Positions 1 through 5,381 of a stretch of DNA of 15,049 nucleotides are shown here, piece after piece. The notes under the pieces were generated by a model, which was not told where the DNA came from, made no database searches, and saw nothing but the letters and a program-made list of their open reading frames with translations. This DNA comes from an uncultured beta proteobacterium (lineage in GTDB: Bacteria > Pseudomonadota > Gammaproteobacteria > Burkholderiales > Rhodocyclaceae): the NCBI GenBank assembly GCA_903932755.1, contig CAIZHL010000382.1:1-15049 (forward strand), read 5' to 3'. Both the position numbers and the translations under genes were made by a program. Numbering within the stretch: position 1 is the first letter of the stretch; each line of letters opens with the position of its first letter.

Positions 1-201
1 ACCGGCGCCTGCGCCGCCGCGGTGGCCGGCATCCGCCGCGGCCTGCTGGATTCGCCGGTGCGCGTCGCCACGCGCGGCGGCGAACTGTCCATCGTCTGGA
101 ACGGCGCCGGCACCGGTAACGCAACTTCGCCGGTGCTGATGACCGGCCCCGCCGCCACCGTCTTCAGCGCCGAAATCGAACTCCCGAACAACCTCACATG
201 A
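1..201 (+). CDS. dapF: Diaminopimelate epimerase, C-terminal end (5' part outside the window)
   Basis: The first 66 codons, open from base 1 to a TGA at 199-201, match the C-terminal part of diaminopimelate epimerase. This cytosolic enzyme interconverts LL- and meso-diaminopimelate for lysine and peptidoglycan synthesis. The visible TGACAA segment at the very start carries the conserved cysteine that acts as one of the two catalytic bases in this family (family knowledge). It is followed by the usual G-L-L-x-S-P-V-R-V and G-G-E-L-x-I-x-W strands. The following genes, DUF484 and xerC, occur in the same order after dapF in many proteobacteria (dapF-yigA-xerC in enteric bacteria), which supports the call. 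The 5' end lies outside the window, so nothing can be said about its start or promoter. Confidence 0.93.
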   Translation, partial: TGACAAAVAGIRRGLLDSPVRVATRGGELSIVWNGAGTGNATSPVLMTGPAATVFSAEIELPNNLT

Positions 202-211
202 GACCTAACCT

Positions 212-340
212 ATGAAGACCTATCCCCCAGCCCCCTTTCCCATGGAAAGGGGTGACAGTGGTTCAGCCGCAAAAAACCCGCGGCTTCCGTATTGTTGTAT
301 GCACGCCGCCTTGGGGCGGCCCGACGGAGGCGTGAAATGA
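212..340 (+). other. Possible 42-codon leader ORF carried by the repeat
   Basis: An ATG at 212 opens a frame that runs through the whole repeat and stops with TGA at 338-340. That stop overlaps the ATG (337-339) of the DUF484 gene as ATGA. It is the same frame in which the second repeat copy is translated inside the ROK kinase. The two encoded peptides share a P-P-x-P start and an A-L-G-R-P-x-G-G end. No Shine-Dalgarno precedes the ATG, and GC-rich DNA often holds chance open frames. Expression is therefore doubtful, and the entry mainly records the frame relation. Confidence 0.2.
218..333 (+). repeat. Structured palindromic repeat, copy A (three hairpins)
   Basis: This block fills the gap between dapF and the DUF484 gene. 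It folds into three hairpins. The first has a 9-bp stem, 232-240 with 244-252, and loop CAT. The second has a 6-bp stem, 265-270 with 280-285. The third has a 6-bp stem, 305-310 with 315-320, and loop TTGG. The same order of hairpins and linkers recurs at about 11759-11867 in the same orientation. The first stem differs between copies but keeps pairing: a T-A pair here is a C-G pair there. The 3' edge of the element seems to supply the GGAGG Shine-Dalgarno (326-330) of the next gene. It is a dispersed non-autonomous repeat of unknown origin. Confidence 0.75.
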
Positions 341-987
341 AATCAGAAGACGTCGCCCACTACCTCCAGGACCACCCCGAATTCTTCGAGCAGTATTCCG
401 ACTTGCTGAATCTGGTGACCCTGTCCGACCCGCACAGCGGACGCGCCATCTCGATCACCGAAAAGCAGATGCTCAAGCTGCGCGACAAGGTGCGCGCGCT
501 GGAAGCCAAGCTGGCCGAACTGATCACCTTCGGCGAAGAAAACGACGTCATCTCCGGCAAGGTGCACGGCCTCGCCGTGGCGCTGGTCGTCGCCGGCGAC
601 CATGCGGGCGTGTCGCGCGCCTTGTATTCGCACCTGGGCGGCGCCTTCGCCGTGCCGCACGTGACGCTGCGCCTGTGGGGCGCCAGCCGGGGCGACGGCC
701 TCGAGTTCGAGCCGGTCACGGACGCCGTCAAGGCCTTCGCCTCCGGCCTGCAACAACCTTACTGCGGCGCCGTGGCCGGGCAGGAATCGCTGGCCTGGTT
801 CGGCGACTCGGCGGCGCACCTGCGCTCGATGACGCAGGTCGCGCTGCGCGAACCGGGCGGCACCTGCTTCGGCCTGCTGGTGATGGCCAGCGAGGAAGCA
901 CACCGCTTCTATCCGGAGCTCGGCACGCTGTACCTGGAACGCATCGGCGACATGGCCGCGGCCGCATTGCTGCGCGTCGCCGACTGA
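337..987 (+). CDS. DUF484 family protein (YigA-like)
   Basis: This 216-residue soluble protein belongs to the DUF484 family, which has a GAF-like fold. Members usually lie between dapF and xerC, as here, but their biochemical role is not established. The N-terminus shows the family's helical opening (V-A-x-Y-L-x-x-H-P-E-F-F, residues about 6-17). A coiled region rich in K, R and E follows at about residues 45-70, then a GAF-like region from about 90 to the end. The start was chosen at ATG 337 because GGAGG at 326-330 stands 6 bases upstream. An upstream ATG at 292 would add 15 arginine-rich residues encoded by repeat DNA, which is unlikely. Translation of xerC begins 74 bases after the stop, probably on the same transcript. 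The gap (988-1061) holds two small hairpins, 1009-1021 and 1024-1040. Confidence 0.88.
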   Translation: MKSEDVAHYLQDHPEFFEQYSDLLNLVTLSDPHSGRAISITEKQMLKLRDKVRALEAKLAELITFGEENDVISGKVHGLAVALVVAGDHAGVSRALYSHLGGAFAVPHVTLRLWGASRGDGLEFEPVTDAVKAFASGLQQPYCGAVAGQESLAWFGDSAAHLRSMTQVALREPGGTCFGLLVMASEEAHRFYPELGTLYLERIGDMAAAALLRVAD

Positions 988-1061
988 GCCTCGTGCCGCC
1001 CCGCGCTCGCACCACCGGTGCAGCGCCCTCTGGAGGGGCGGACGATCACCGGGAGGCGACT

Positions 1062-1979
1062 TTGCCGGAAACAGCGGACGCTTCGGTCGAGAAGTTCCTC
1101 ACCGAACTCGCCATACAGCGCGGCGCCAGCCCGCATACGCTGGCCGCCTACCGGCGCGACCTGGCGCGCCTGACGGAACTCGCGGCCGGCGTCGAACTGG
1201 CGGCGCTGAAGCCGGCGCAACTGCGTCGCGGCCTGATGGCCTTGCACTCCCGGGCACTGGCGCCGCGCTCCATCGCCCGCACCCTGTCGGCCTGGCGCAG
1301 CTACTACGCCTGGCTGGCGCGACGCGGCGCCATCGCGCTTAACCCCGCCGATGGCCTGCGTGCGCCGAAGCGCCCGCACGTGCTGCCGAAGGCGCTCGGC
1401 ATCGACCAGGCGGCGGCCCTGCTCGACCGGCCGCTGGCCGGGCCGCTTGCGGAATCGGCAGGCGAACCGCTGCAGGTACGCGATGCCGCGATGTTCGAGC
1501 TGCTGTATTCCTCCGGCCTGCGCCTGTCGGAACTGGTGAGCCTCGACTGGCCCGGCGGCCTCGACCTGGCGACGGGCGAAGTCACCGTCACCGGCAAGCG
1601 GAAGAAGACGCGCACTGTGCCTGTCGGCGACAAGGCGCGTGCGGCGCTGGAAGCGTGGCTGGCGCTGCGGCCGCTCCTGCTGCGCGACGAACAGCCGGCG
1701 CTGTTCCTCGGCCGCAACGGCACCCGGCTGACGCCGCGCCAGGTGGAAAGCCGCCTCGCGCAATGGGCGCAACGCCAGGGCGTCGGCGTCCATGTCCATC
1801 CGCACATGCTGCGCCACTCCTTCGCCTCGCATGTGCTGCAGTCTTCCGGCGACCTGCGCGCGGTGCAGGAAATGCTCGGCCACGCCAGCATCGCCGCGAC
1901 ACAGATCTATACTCATTTGGATTTCCAGCACCTGGCAAAAGTCTACGACTCCGCCCATCCAAGAGCAAAGGCCAAGTGA
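1062..1979 (+). CDS. xerC: Site-specific tyrosine recombinase XerC
   Basis: XerC works with XerD at the dif site near the terminus to resolve chromosome dimers, under FtsK control. The 305-residue length is normal. Residues about 8-90 form the SAM-like core-binding domain; residues about 110-290 form the catalytic domain. The whole catalytic set is visible: R154 (in G-L-R-L-S-E-L), K179 (in T-G-K), H248 and R251 (H-M-L-R-H), H274 (G-H-A-S-I) and the nucleophile Y283 (Q-I-Y-T-H). The start is taken as TTG 1062, with GGGAGG at 1051-1056 just upstream. The open frame extends further 5' but without family resemblance. XerC rather than XerD is called from the dapF-DUF484-xerC order. The last 17 codons and stop exist a second time just downstream (2063-2116), so the present C-terminus may be a replacement. 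Confidence 0.95.
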   Translation: MPETADASVEKFLTELAIQRGASPHTLAAYRRDLARLTELAAGVELAALKPAQLRRGLMALHSRALAPRSIARTLSAWRSYYAWLARRGAIALNPADGLRAPKRPHVLPKALGIDQAAALLDRPLAGPLAESAGEPLQVRDAAMFELLYSSGLRLSELVSLDWPGGLDLATGEVTVTGKRKKTRTVPVGDKARAALEAWLALRPLLLRDEQPALFLGRNGTRLTPRQVESRLAQWAQRQGVGVHVHPHMLRHSFASHVLQSSGDLRAVQEMLGHASIAATQIYTHLDFQHLAKVYDSAHPRAKAK

Positions 1980-2062
1980 GTGGATTTTGTCTTCGGCCGC
2001 TACGCTTGAGCTTCGCTGCGCGAAGATTAGCCTTCGACGCAACACGCCTGGTGGCGTGTTGT
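1980..2062 (+). other. Insert between the two xerC 3' ends, with two hairpins
   Basis: This 83-bp segment separates the functional xerC end from the orphan second copy. It holds a 6-bp hairpin (2011-2016 with 2020-2025, loop TGC) and a perfect 9-bp hairpin (2040-2048 with 2053-2061, loop TGGT). Neither is followed by a run of T, so a classical intrinsic terminator is not supported. Whether this is a mobile-element scar or a repeat unit cannot be decided from one copy. Confidence 0.5.
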
Positions 2063-2116
2063 CAGCACCTGGCGAAGGTGTACGACAGCGCCCACCCGAG
2101 GGCCAAAAGCAAATGA
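2063..2116 (+). pseudogene. Orphan second copy of the xerC 3' end
   Basis: These 54 bases encode the same C-terminal tail as xerC (Q-H-L-A-K-V-Y-D-S-A-H-P-R-A-K-x-K, then TGA). Base by base, 13 of 54 positions differ from 1926-1979, falling in 11 of 18 codons; ten of those are silent and one changes Ala to Ser. Homology stops abruptly upstream of the CAG codon. The silent pattern means the two copies diverged while both were coding, that is in different xerC genes, and were joined later. The fragment has no start of its own. Confidence 0.8.
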
Positions 2117-2150
2117 GAACCCGCGAAAAATCCGCAGCAAGAGCCGCGGC

Positions 2151-2375
2151 ATGAAACCGCATCACTGGCCCTGGACCTTCATCGTCTTCTGCGCACTCGG
2201 CATGATCCTCCTGCTCGCCGGGATTGCCGCACTGGCCGGCATGCTGAAGACGGCCCATCCGCTGTTCAACGACGAACTTGCCGCTTGGGCGCTGATCGTA
2301 TCGGCCGTCGCCTGCTTCCTGACAGGTGCCTTCCCGCTGGTCCTGCGTCGCCTGGCGGAACGCGAGGGCGCCTGA
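2151..2375 (+). CDS. Small membrane protein with two predicted helices
   Basis: This 74-residue protein has two hydrophobic stretches, about residues 8-32 and 44-65, joined by a short polar loop with acidic residues (N-D-E-L). The C-terminal tail is rich in R and E and is probably cytosolic under the positive-inside rule. I do not recognise a named family. The start at ATG 2151 is the first in frame, but only a purine-rich stretch (2137-2145) precedes it, so a good Shine-Dalgarno is lacking. The coding case rests on the coherent two-helix composition and on filling the gap between xerC and the converging exonuclease gene, whose end lies 19 bases away. The stop-to-stop space is too short for separate terminators. 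Confidence 0.6.
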   Translation: MKPHHWPWTFIVFCALGMILLLAGIAALAGMLKTAHPLFNDELAAWALIVSAVACFLTGAFPLVLRRLAEREGA

Positions 2376-2394
2376 GCTTTCCGCCGGCGGATTT

Positions 2395-3006
2395 TCAGGT
2401 CTGCGCCAAATGGCCCTCTGCCAGCGCCGCGCGATAGATCCGCAGGGCCGCCTGGGCGTCGTCCGCGGCGTAGAGCATCTGGCGTTCGGTCAGGCGCGGG
2501 TGGGACCAGTTGGAGGTGGTGATGTGCTTGGATTTCTGCATGCGGCGGCCCAGGTAGCGCGCCACCGCCGTCTTCGCGCCCATGGCCTGTTTCGGCTTTT
2601 CGCCGGGAAGCGCGCGCGAAAGATCGAGGATGCCTTGCGCCTCGATGCCGAGCCGGGCGCGCAGCTGGGCGAGGTCGCTGCCGAGGCCGAAACCGACTTT
2701 GAGGATCTGGCGCGACTCGAGGATCTGCCGCAGGCCGGAGCAATCCATCTGCGGCCTGACCGGAAACAGGTAAACCCGCTCTTCGGTCGCCAGCTGGATC
2801 AGGTGCGGTCCGGTGGACACCTCGCCCTTGGCGAAGGTCGGCTTCGCCTCGGTGTCGAAGCCGAGCACGGCTTCGGCCAGCAGCAACCGGCAGGCATCGG
2901 CCGCGGCGGCCGGCGAATCTGCCAGCACCACGTCGGCAATGGCGATTCCCTGATACAGGGGCAGTTCGACAGCGGCGGCGGGTTCCGGGGTCACATTAAG
3001 TTCCAT
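2395..3006 (-). CDS. 3'-5' exonuclease of the DEDDy (RNase D-like) family
   Basis: This 203-residue protein is a single-domain DnaQ-like 3'-5' exonuclease of the RNase D / WRN-exonuclease type. It is expected to remove nucleotides from RNA or DNA 3' ends with two metal ions. The acidic residues are visible: D51 and E53 in F-D-T-E (Exo I), D111 in G-S-D-L (Exo II), and Y179 with D183 in Y-A-A-D-D (Exo III, DEDDy type). It lacks the HRDC domains of full-length RNase D, so it is a short stand-alone form and substrate cannot be assigned. The ATG at 3006 was chosen because the protein resembles the family from there on. The frame stays open upstream to 3192, but that part is tandem-repeat DNA. The upstream repeat array touches the start codon and occupies the divergent promoter region shared with the gene at 3191. 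Confidence 0.85.
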   Translation of the reverse strand: MELNVTPEPAAAVELPLYQGIAIADVVLADSPAAAADACRLLLAEAVLGFDTEAKPTFAKGEVSTGPHLIQLATEERVYLFPVRPQMDCSGLRQILESRQILKVGFGLGSDLAQLRARLGIEAQGILDLSRALPGEKPKQAMGAKTAVARYLGRRMQKSKHITTSNWSHPRLTERQMLYAADDAQAALRIYRAALAEGHLAQT

Positions 3007-3007
3007 C

Positions 3008-3150
3008 CCGATATTATGTCCCGGCGGGACGCCGGGACGGTATCCCCTTGTGGGGTTTGTCCCCCCCCAGAGGTGGGGACGGTATCCCCTTGCGGGATAT
3101 GTCCCCGCGGGATACCGGGATGGCATCACCCCGGCGGGATATCGCAAACG
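3008..3150. repeat. Tandem array of about 42-bp hairpin units in a divergent promoter region
   Basis: Two near-identical units begin at 3034 and 3076 with GGGACGGTATCCCCTTG and end in GTCCCC (3064, 3106). A diverged third unit begins at 3117 (GGGATGGCATC). The tail of a fourth lies at about 3008-3033. The spacing is 42 and 41 bases. Each unit contains small inverted repeats, for example 3018-3022 with 3026-3030 and TATCCC with GGGATA in the second unit. The array lies between the exonuclease start codon (-) and the small Cys/His gene (+), so it probably overlaps their promoters. A TAAAAT at 3154-3159 just after the array could be a -10 element for the + gene, but no good -35 is seen. Confidence 0.8.
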
Positions 3151-3190
3151 GTTTAAAATCGACACAATTACCTGTCCAGGTCCCATCAGC

Positions 3191-3412
3191 ATGGCTGAAA
3201 CCGCTTTCTGCTACCACTGCCGCCAGCATCATCCGAAGACGGAAATGCGTCAGATCGAAACCAAGGCCGGCAAGCGCTGGCGCTGCATCCGCAGCATCGA
3301 GGCCACCCGCCAGGGTCAGGCCGCGCGCGAAGCCTATGGCCGCCAGGTTTCCGAGATGAACAAGTCCGAGGCGCAAAGCCGCGCCCGCATGTCGAAGCCG
3401 ATCGTCGTCTGA
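3191..3412 (+). CDS. Small Cys/His protein, possible zinc ribbon
   Basis: This 73-residue basic protein starts with a C-Y-H-C-R-Q-H-H cluster (residues about 7-14) and has one more cysteine in W-R-C-I near residue 35. The arrangement could bind one zinc ion, but the ligand set is incomplete compared with a classical four-cysteine ribbon. The C-terminal half is rich in Q, R, A and S and probably helical. I recognise no named family. The start at ATG 3191 is preceded only by a weak CAGG (3177-3180). The frame is open further upstream, but that part is repeat DNA. A lipoprotein amidase gene begins 28 bases after the stop, which allows a shared transcript. Confidence 0.7.
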   Translation: MAETAFCYHCRQHHPKTEMRQIETKAGKRWRCIRSIEATRQGQAAREAYGRQVSEMNKSEAQSRARMSKPIVV

Positions 3413-3440
3413 CGGCTGCCCCCGCCTGCATCGGCCAATT

Positions 3441-4187
3441 GTGCTTCGCGGGTGCGCCCTCCTCCTGCTGAGCCTGCTCTGCGCCTGCGCGCCGCTGCCC
3501 CCCGGCCGGGGACAGGGGGCGCTGTGGCAGCCATCGCCAAACTTCGACCAACGCCGGCCGAACTTCGTCATCCTGCACCAGACCACCAACGACAATGTTG
3601 CGAAGGCGCTGGCAACGCTGACCGATCCGCAGCGCAAAGTCAGCGCCCACTACCTGATCGGCCGCGACGGCGCGCTCATGCAACTGGTCGATGAGTCCGC
3701 CCGCGCCTGGCACGCCGGCGACTCGTGGTGGGGCGGCATGAGCGACCTCAATTCGGCGTCCATCGGCATCGAACTCGACAACACCGGCGACGAGCCTTTT
3801 GCCGAAGCGCAGGTCGCCGCGCTGCTGGTGCTGCTCGACGAACTGCGCGCGCGTTACCGGATTCCTGCGGCCAACTATCTGGCGCACGGCGATGTCGCGC
3901 CGACGCGCAAGGTCGATCCGAGCCGCCTCTTCCCCTGGCAGCGGCTGGCGCAGCAGGGCTTCGGCCTCTGGTGCGAATCACCGCCGCCAGCCGCTCCACC
4001 AGGTTTCGACACCATGCTGGGGCTGCAGGCGCTGGGCTATGACGTCCGTGGTGCCGCGGCGGCCCGTGCCGCCTTCCGCCGTCATTTCAGGGGTAGCGAT
4101 GACGACGCCGAACTGGCGCCCGCCGAGCAGGCCCTGCTGCATTGCCTGCTGCAGCAAAAGCTGCTGCGCGAACCACGCAGGGAGTGA
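3441..4187 (+). CDS. N-acetylmuramoyl-L-alanine amidase, AmiD-like lipoprotein
   Basis: This 248-residue amidase_2 (PGRP-type) enzyme is expected to cut the bond between N-acetylmuramic acid and L-alanine in murein or anhydro-muropeptides, using zinc. The N-terminus is a short lipoprotein signal ending in L-C-A-C, with C16 the likely lipidated residue, so it should sit in the outer membrane facing the periplasm. Zinc ligands are visible as H46 (I-L-H-Q), H149 (A-H-G-D) and D159 (R-K-V-D-P), with E111 (I-E-L-D) the probable catalytic acid. After about residue 175 comes a small helical region resembling a peptidoglycan-binding domain, as in AmiD. AmpD is cytosolic and lacks signal and tail, so AmiD fits better. 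The start is GTG 3441 without a clear Shine-Dalgarno. The next gene begins 7 bases after the stop. Confidence 0.87.
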   Translation: MLRGCALLLLSLLCACAPLPPGRGQGALWQPSPNFDQRRPNFVILHQTTNDNVAKALATLTDPQRKVSAHYLIGRDGALMQLVDESARAWHAGDSWWGGMSDLNSASIGIELDNTGDEPFAEAQVAALLVLLDELRARYRIPAANYLAHGDVAPTRKVDPSRLFPWQRLAQQGFGLWCESPPPAAPPGFDTMLGLQALGYDVRGAAAARAAFRRHFRGSDDDAELAPAEQALLHCLLQQKLLREPRRE

Positions 4188-4194
4188 CCGCGAC

Positions 4195-4623
4195 ATGAAA
4201 ACGAAGTTTCAGTGGAGGCTAACGCCGGATTCATCGGCGTTAAGCACAGCGGCCGTAACCAAGACGAGTCATGCCGCGATACCCGCCTACATCACCAGGG
4301 ATGGTTCCGAGATCCGCGAGCTGATGCATCCCGCAAGCCACGGCAACCAACTGCAAAGCCTGGCCGAAGCTACGGTCGCAGCGGGAACGCGCACCCAACT
4401 GCATCGCCATGCAGTGACGGAAGAGCTGTATCACGTCACCGCCGGCAGCGGGCTCATGACCCTGGGCGATGCCTGCTTCAAAGTCGGCGCCGGCGATACG
4501 GTGGCGATCGCGCCGGGAACGCCGCACCGGATCGAGGCCGTCGGGCCGGAGCCGCTGCGCATCCTCTGTTGTTGCAGCCCGCCCTACTCGCACGAAGACA
4601 CCGAACTGCTGGAGGACGCCTGA
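4195..4623 (+). CDS. Small cupin-domain protein
   Basis: This 142-residue single-domain cupin (beta barrel) carries metal ligands H70 and H72 in L-H-R-H, E76 or E77, and H111 in P-G-T-P-H. That is a full cupin set and should bind a metal such as Fe or Mn. A triple cysteine (C125-C127) near the C-terminus is notable. The reaction is unknown; cupins of this kind range from dioxygenases to isomerases and sugar-binding proteins. The start at ATG 4195 has AGGGAG at 4179-4184. About 25 N-terminal residues before H-A-A-I-P look unrelated to the compact cupin core and contain a DNA hairpin (4218-4245). The only later ATG, at 4324, would cut into the core. The stop overlaps the next start by one base (TGATG), so both cupins are probably co-translated. 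Confidence 0.83.
   Translation: MKTKFQWRLTPDSSALSTAAVTKTSHAAIPAYITRDGSEIRELMHPASHGNQLQSLAEATVAAGTRTQLHRHAVTEELYHVTAGSGLMTLGDACFKVGAGDTVAIAPGTPHRIEAVGPEPLRILCCCSPPYSHEDTELLEDA
4218..4245 (+). repeat. Inverted repeat inside the N-terminal codons of the cupin gene
   Basis: TAACGCCG (4220-4227) pairs with CGGCGTTA (4235-4242) around a 7-base loop. A further GC/GC pair follows across a bulged A. It lies within the unusual N-terminal extension of the cupin, close to the ribosome start region, so it may limit translation or be a small inserted palindrome. The GTTAAGC end resembles an integron core site, but the remaining attC features are missing. Confidence 0.55.
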
Positions 4624-4961
4624 TGGCCGGCAACCTGTTTGCCGGCCTTCCCAAGCTGCCCATGGTGCCGGAAGCCGCCGAACGCATGGAAACCCTGCTG
4701 GCCCGTCCCGGACTGCGCATCGAACGCATCGTCTCCACCGGCCAGGCCAGCCCTGAGGGATTCTGGTACGAGCAGGCGGATGCCGAATGGGTCGTGCTGC
4801 TCGCCGGCGATGCGCTGCTGCGTTTCGAGGATGAGGGCGAAGCGCGCCGCATGCACGCCGGCGACTGGATCTTCATCGAACCCGGGCGACGCCACCGGGT
4901 CGACTGGACGACAGCCGCAACGCCCTCGGTCTGGCTCGCGGTGCATCACGCGCCGGACTGA
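4623..4961 (+). CDS. Second small cupin-domain protein
   Basis: This 112-residue cupin shows the second barrel motif clearly (G-D-W-I-F-I-E-P-G-R-R-H, with H91). In the first motif the usual H-x-H pair is replaced by aromatic and polar residues (F-W-Y-E, about 47-50), followed by E55. Metal binding is therefore reduced or different from the upstream cupin. The ATG overlaps the preceding TGA by one base (4621-4625, TGATG), so translation is probably coupled. No substrate can be named; the pair may form a hetero-oligomer or act on related small molecules, which is inference only. The gene ends 51 bases before the end of the converging DUF1289 gene. Confidence 0.82.
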   Translation: MAGNLFAGLPKLPMVPEAAERMETLLARPGLRIERIVSTGQASPEGFWYEQADAEWVVLLAGDALLRFEDEGEARRMHAGDWIFIEPGRRHRVDWTTAATPSVWLAVHHAPD

Positions 4962-4969
4962 TTCAGGCC

Positions 4970-5011
4970 CCTGATCAGCGCGGCGAACGATCAGGCAACT
5001 TGTATCTTGCC
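4970..5011. terminator. Possible bidirectional terminator between converging genes
   Basis: CCTGATC (4970-4976) pairs with GATCAGG (4989-4995) around a 12-base loop, and GGCAA (4994-4998) with TTGCC (5007-5011). The hairpins lie exactly between the stop of the second cupin (+) and the stop of the DUF1289 gene (-). There is no clear T tract, so the call rests mainly on position. Confidence 0.35.
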
Positions 5012-5012
5012 C

Positions 5013-5270
5013 TCAGGTTGGTGCCTGTCCGCCCTTGCGGCGCGACTCGACGATGCCCATGCTCGGGGCGAATTCTCCTGCGCCGCTCGCGAGGACTTCG
5101 CGCCGCTGCTCGCAGCGCTGCAGCACCTCGCGCTGCTGGGCGTCGGTATAGGCCACCCACCAGTCGCGCTCTTCCTGGGTGCGGCAGCAGCCCAGGCAAA
5201 GCTGGGTTACCGGGTCCATCTGGCAAACCTTGACACAGGGCGCGCGGACCGCCATCGGCGTACGGTTCAT
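5013..5270 (-). CDS. DUF1289 family protein (short Cys-rich protein)
   Basis: This protein of 85 residues shows the DUF1289 pattern: C-x3-C-x8-C-x2-C near the N-terminus (C-V-K-V-C, then C-L-G-C), then C-R-T-x-x-E and a W-W motif, and a helical tail rich in Q and R. The four cysteines suggest a bound metal, probably zinc or an Fe-S centre, but the function of the family is not established. ATG at 5270 was chosen; a GTG at 5276 would add two residues, and neither start has a strong Shine-Dalgarno. The gene diverges from the AsmA-family gene across about 110 bases, so the two may share a regulatory region. Confidence 0.85.
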   Translation of the reverse strand: MNRTPMAVRAPCVKVCQMDPVTQLCLGCCRTQEERDWWVAYTDAQQREVLQRCEQRREVLASGAGEFAPSMGIVESRRKGGQAPT

Positions 5271-5311
5271 GGTCACTGAATTCGCGGGCAGAAATGAATC
5301 GGGAAGCTTAT

Positions 5312-5340
5312 TTTAGTTCCGGGCGCCGCGGTCTGATAAT
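5312..5340 (+). promoter_or_regulatory. Candidate sigma-70 promoter for the AsmA-family gene
   Basis: GATAAT at 5335-5340, preceded by T-G-type sequence (CTGATAAT), is a good -10 match. TTTAGT at 5312-5317 stands 17 bases upstream and is a weak -35. The site is 41 bases before the AsmA start, in the gap between divergent genes. It is a pattern match only. Confidence 0.4.
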
Positions 5341-5381
5341 GTGCGAAATCAATTCGAATCTGCCTGGAGCAGGAAACCCGC

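Noticed and set aside
675..1061. Long N-terminal extension of XerC starting inside the DUF484 gene
   Set aside because: The extension is R/G/A rich shadow sequence of the DUF484 gene; TTG 1062 has a Shine-Dalgarno and gives the usual family length.
2040..2062. Intrinsic terminator after xerC
   Set aside because: The stem is strong, but it is followed by CAGCACC rather than a T-rich tract.
909..2258. A 449-codon antisense frame across xerC
   Set aside because: It is rich in R, Q, A and G without domain resemblance and overlaps a gene with all catalytic residues in place.
3008..3150. CRISPR array
   Set aside because: Repeats are contiguous or nearly so with no unique spacers of even length, the units are degenerate, and no cas gene is in the window.
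3007..3192. A 62-residue N-terminal extension of the exonuclease
   Set aside because: It is encoded by the tandem repeat, gives a repetitive Y-P-A-G / R-G-Y-R-P peptide, and the family similarity starts only after the ATG at 3006.
4218..4245. Integron attC site
   Set aside because: Only one core-like heptamer (GTTAAGC) fits; the other end does not match and the length and inner L boxes are missing.
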